From positions 1 to 5,398 of the forward strand of contig JAABTB010000184.1 in NCBI GenBank assembly GCA_011390085.1: a stretch of DNA of 5,398 nt. Reading direction: 5' to 3'. Numbering within the stretch: position 1 is the stretch's first letter; every line of letters begins with the position of its first letter. A program made the translations under genes and the position numbers. The stretch comes from Desulfobacula sp. GTDB lineage: Bacteria; Desulfobacterota; Desulfobacteria; Desulfobacterales; Desulfobacteraceae. Positions 5,375 to 5,398 of this stretch are shown one piece after another. The notes under the pieces are model-generated. The model made no database searches. It was not told the DNA's origin and saw only the letters and a list, made by a program, of their open reading frames with translations.

Positions 5375-5398
5375 AGGAATTAGAATATTTTTTCAGGG

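Noticed and set aside
5375..5398. A/T-rich patch upstream of citrate synthase with a TATTCT-like -10 on the minus strand
   Set aside because: The window ends before any -35 could be seen, and the match is weak.

Overview
The window is gene-dense chromosomal DNA of moderate base composition. It holds six protein genes, five complete and one cut off by the left edge, and almost no non-coding sequence. The largest gap is 56 bases. I see no RNA gene, CRISPR array, insertion sequence, integrase or phage gene. The gene set (two-subunit ADP-forming acyl-CoA synthetase, short-form citrate synthase, rubredoxin fused to a membrane domain, flavin nitroreductase) suggests an anaerobic, possibly sulfate-reducing bacterium of the Desulfobacterota type. 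That placement is inferred from gene content and style; no marker gene confirms it.

Plus strand, 1-3509. The end of a nitroreductase-family flavoprotein gene is followed after 37 bases by the alpha and beta subunits of an NDP-forming acyl-CoA synthetase. The two subunit genes overlap by seven bases at ATGCTGA. An exodeoxyribonuclease III / AP endonuclease of the APE1-like type follows after 56 bases. All four genes run the same way and may be co-transcribed.

Minus strand, 5398-3506. A citrate synthase gene begins 36 bases inside the right edge. After 21 bases it is followed by a gene for a rubredoxin-like domain joined by a Pro/Ala-rich linker to a four-helix membrane domain resembling DUF2231. 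The pair looks like an operon.

The two blocks meet tail to tail. The nuclease and rubredoxin-fusion genes share the four bases TTAA, so each stop codon lies inside the other gene and there is no intergenic room for a terminator. Two structures flank this junction: a compound inverted repeat in the last part of the nuclease gene (3413-3465), and a hairpin followed by eight T on the plus strand inside the opposing gene (3699-3726). They are candidate transcript-end signals, forced inside coding sequence by the overlap.

Metabolically, the synthetase interconverts an acyl-CoA and free acid with gain or use of ATP, and citrate synthase takes acetyl-CoA into the TCA or methylcitrate route. The two blocks therefore both touch acyl-CoA metabolism, while the rubredoxin fusion suggests membrane-linked electron transfer. 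I do not see a clearly new multi-gene defence or mobile system here. The most unusual signals are the convergent junction and its embedded hairpins, and the rubredoxin-membrane fusion.
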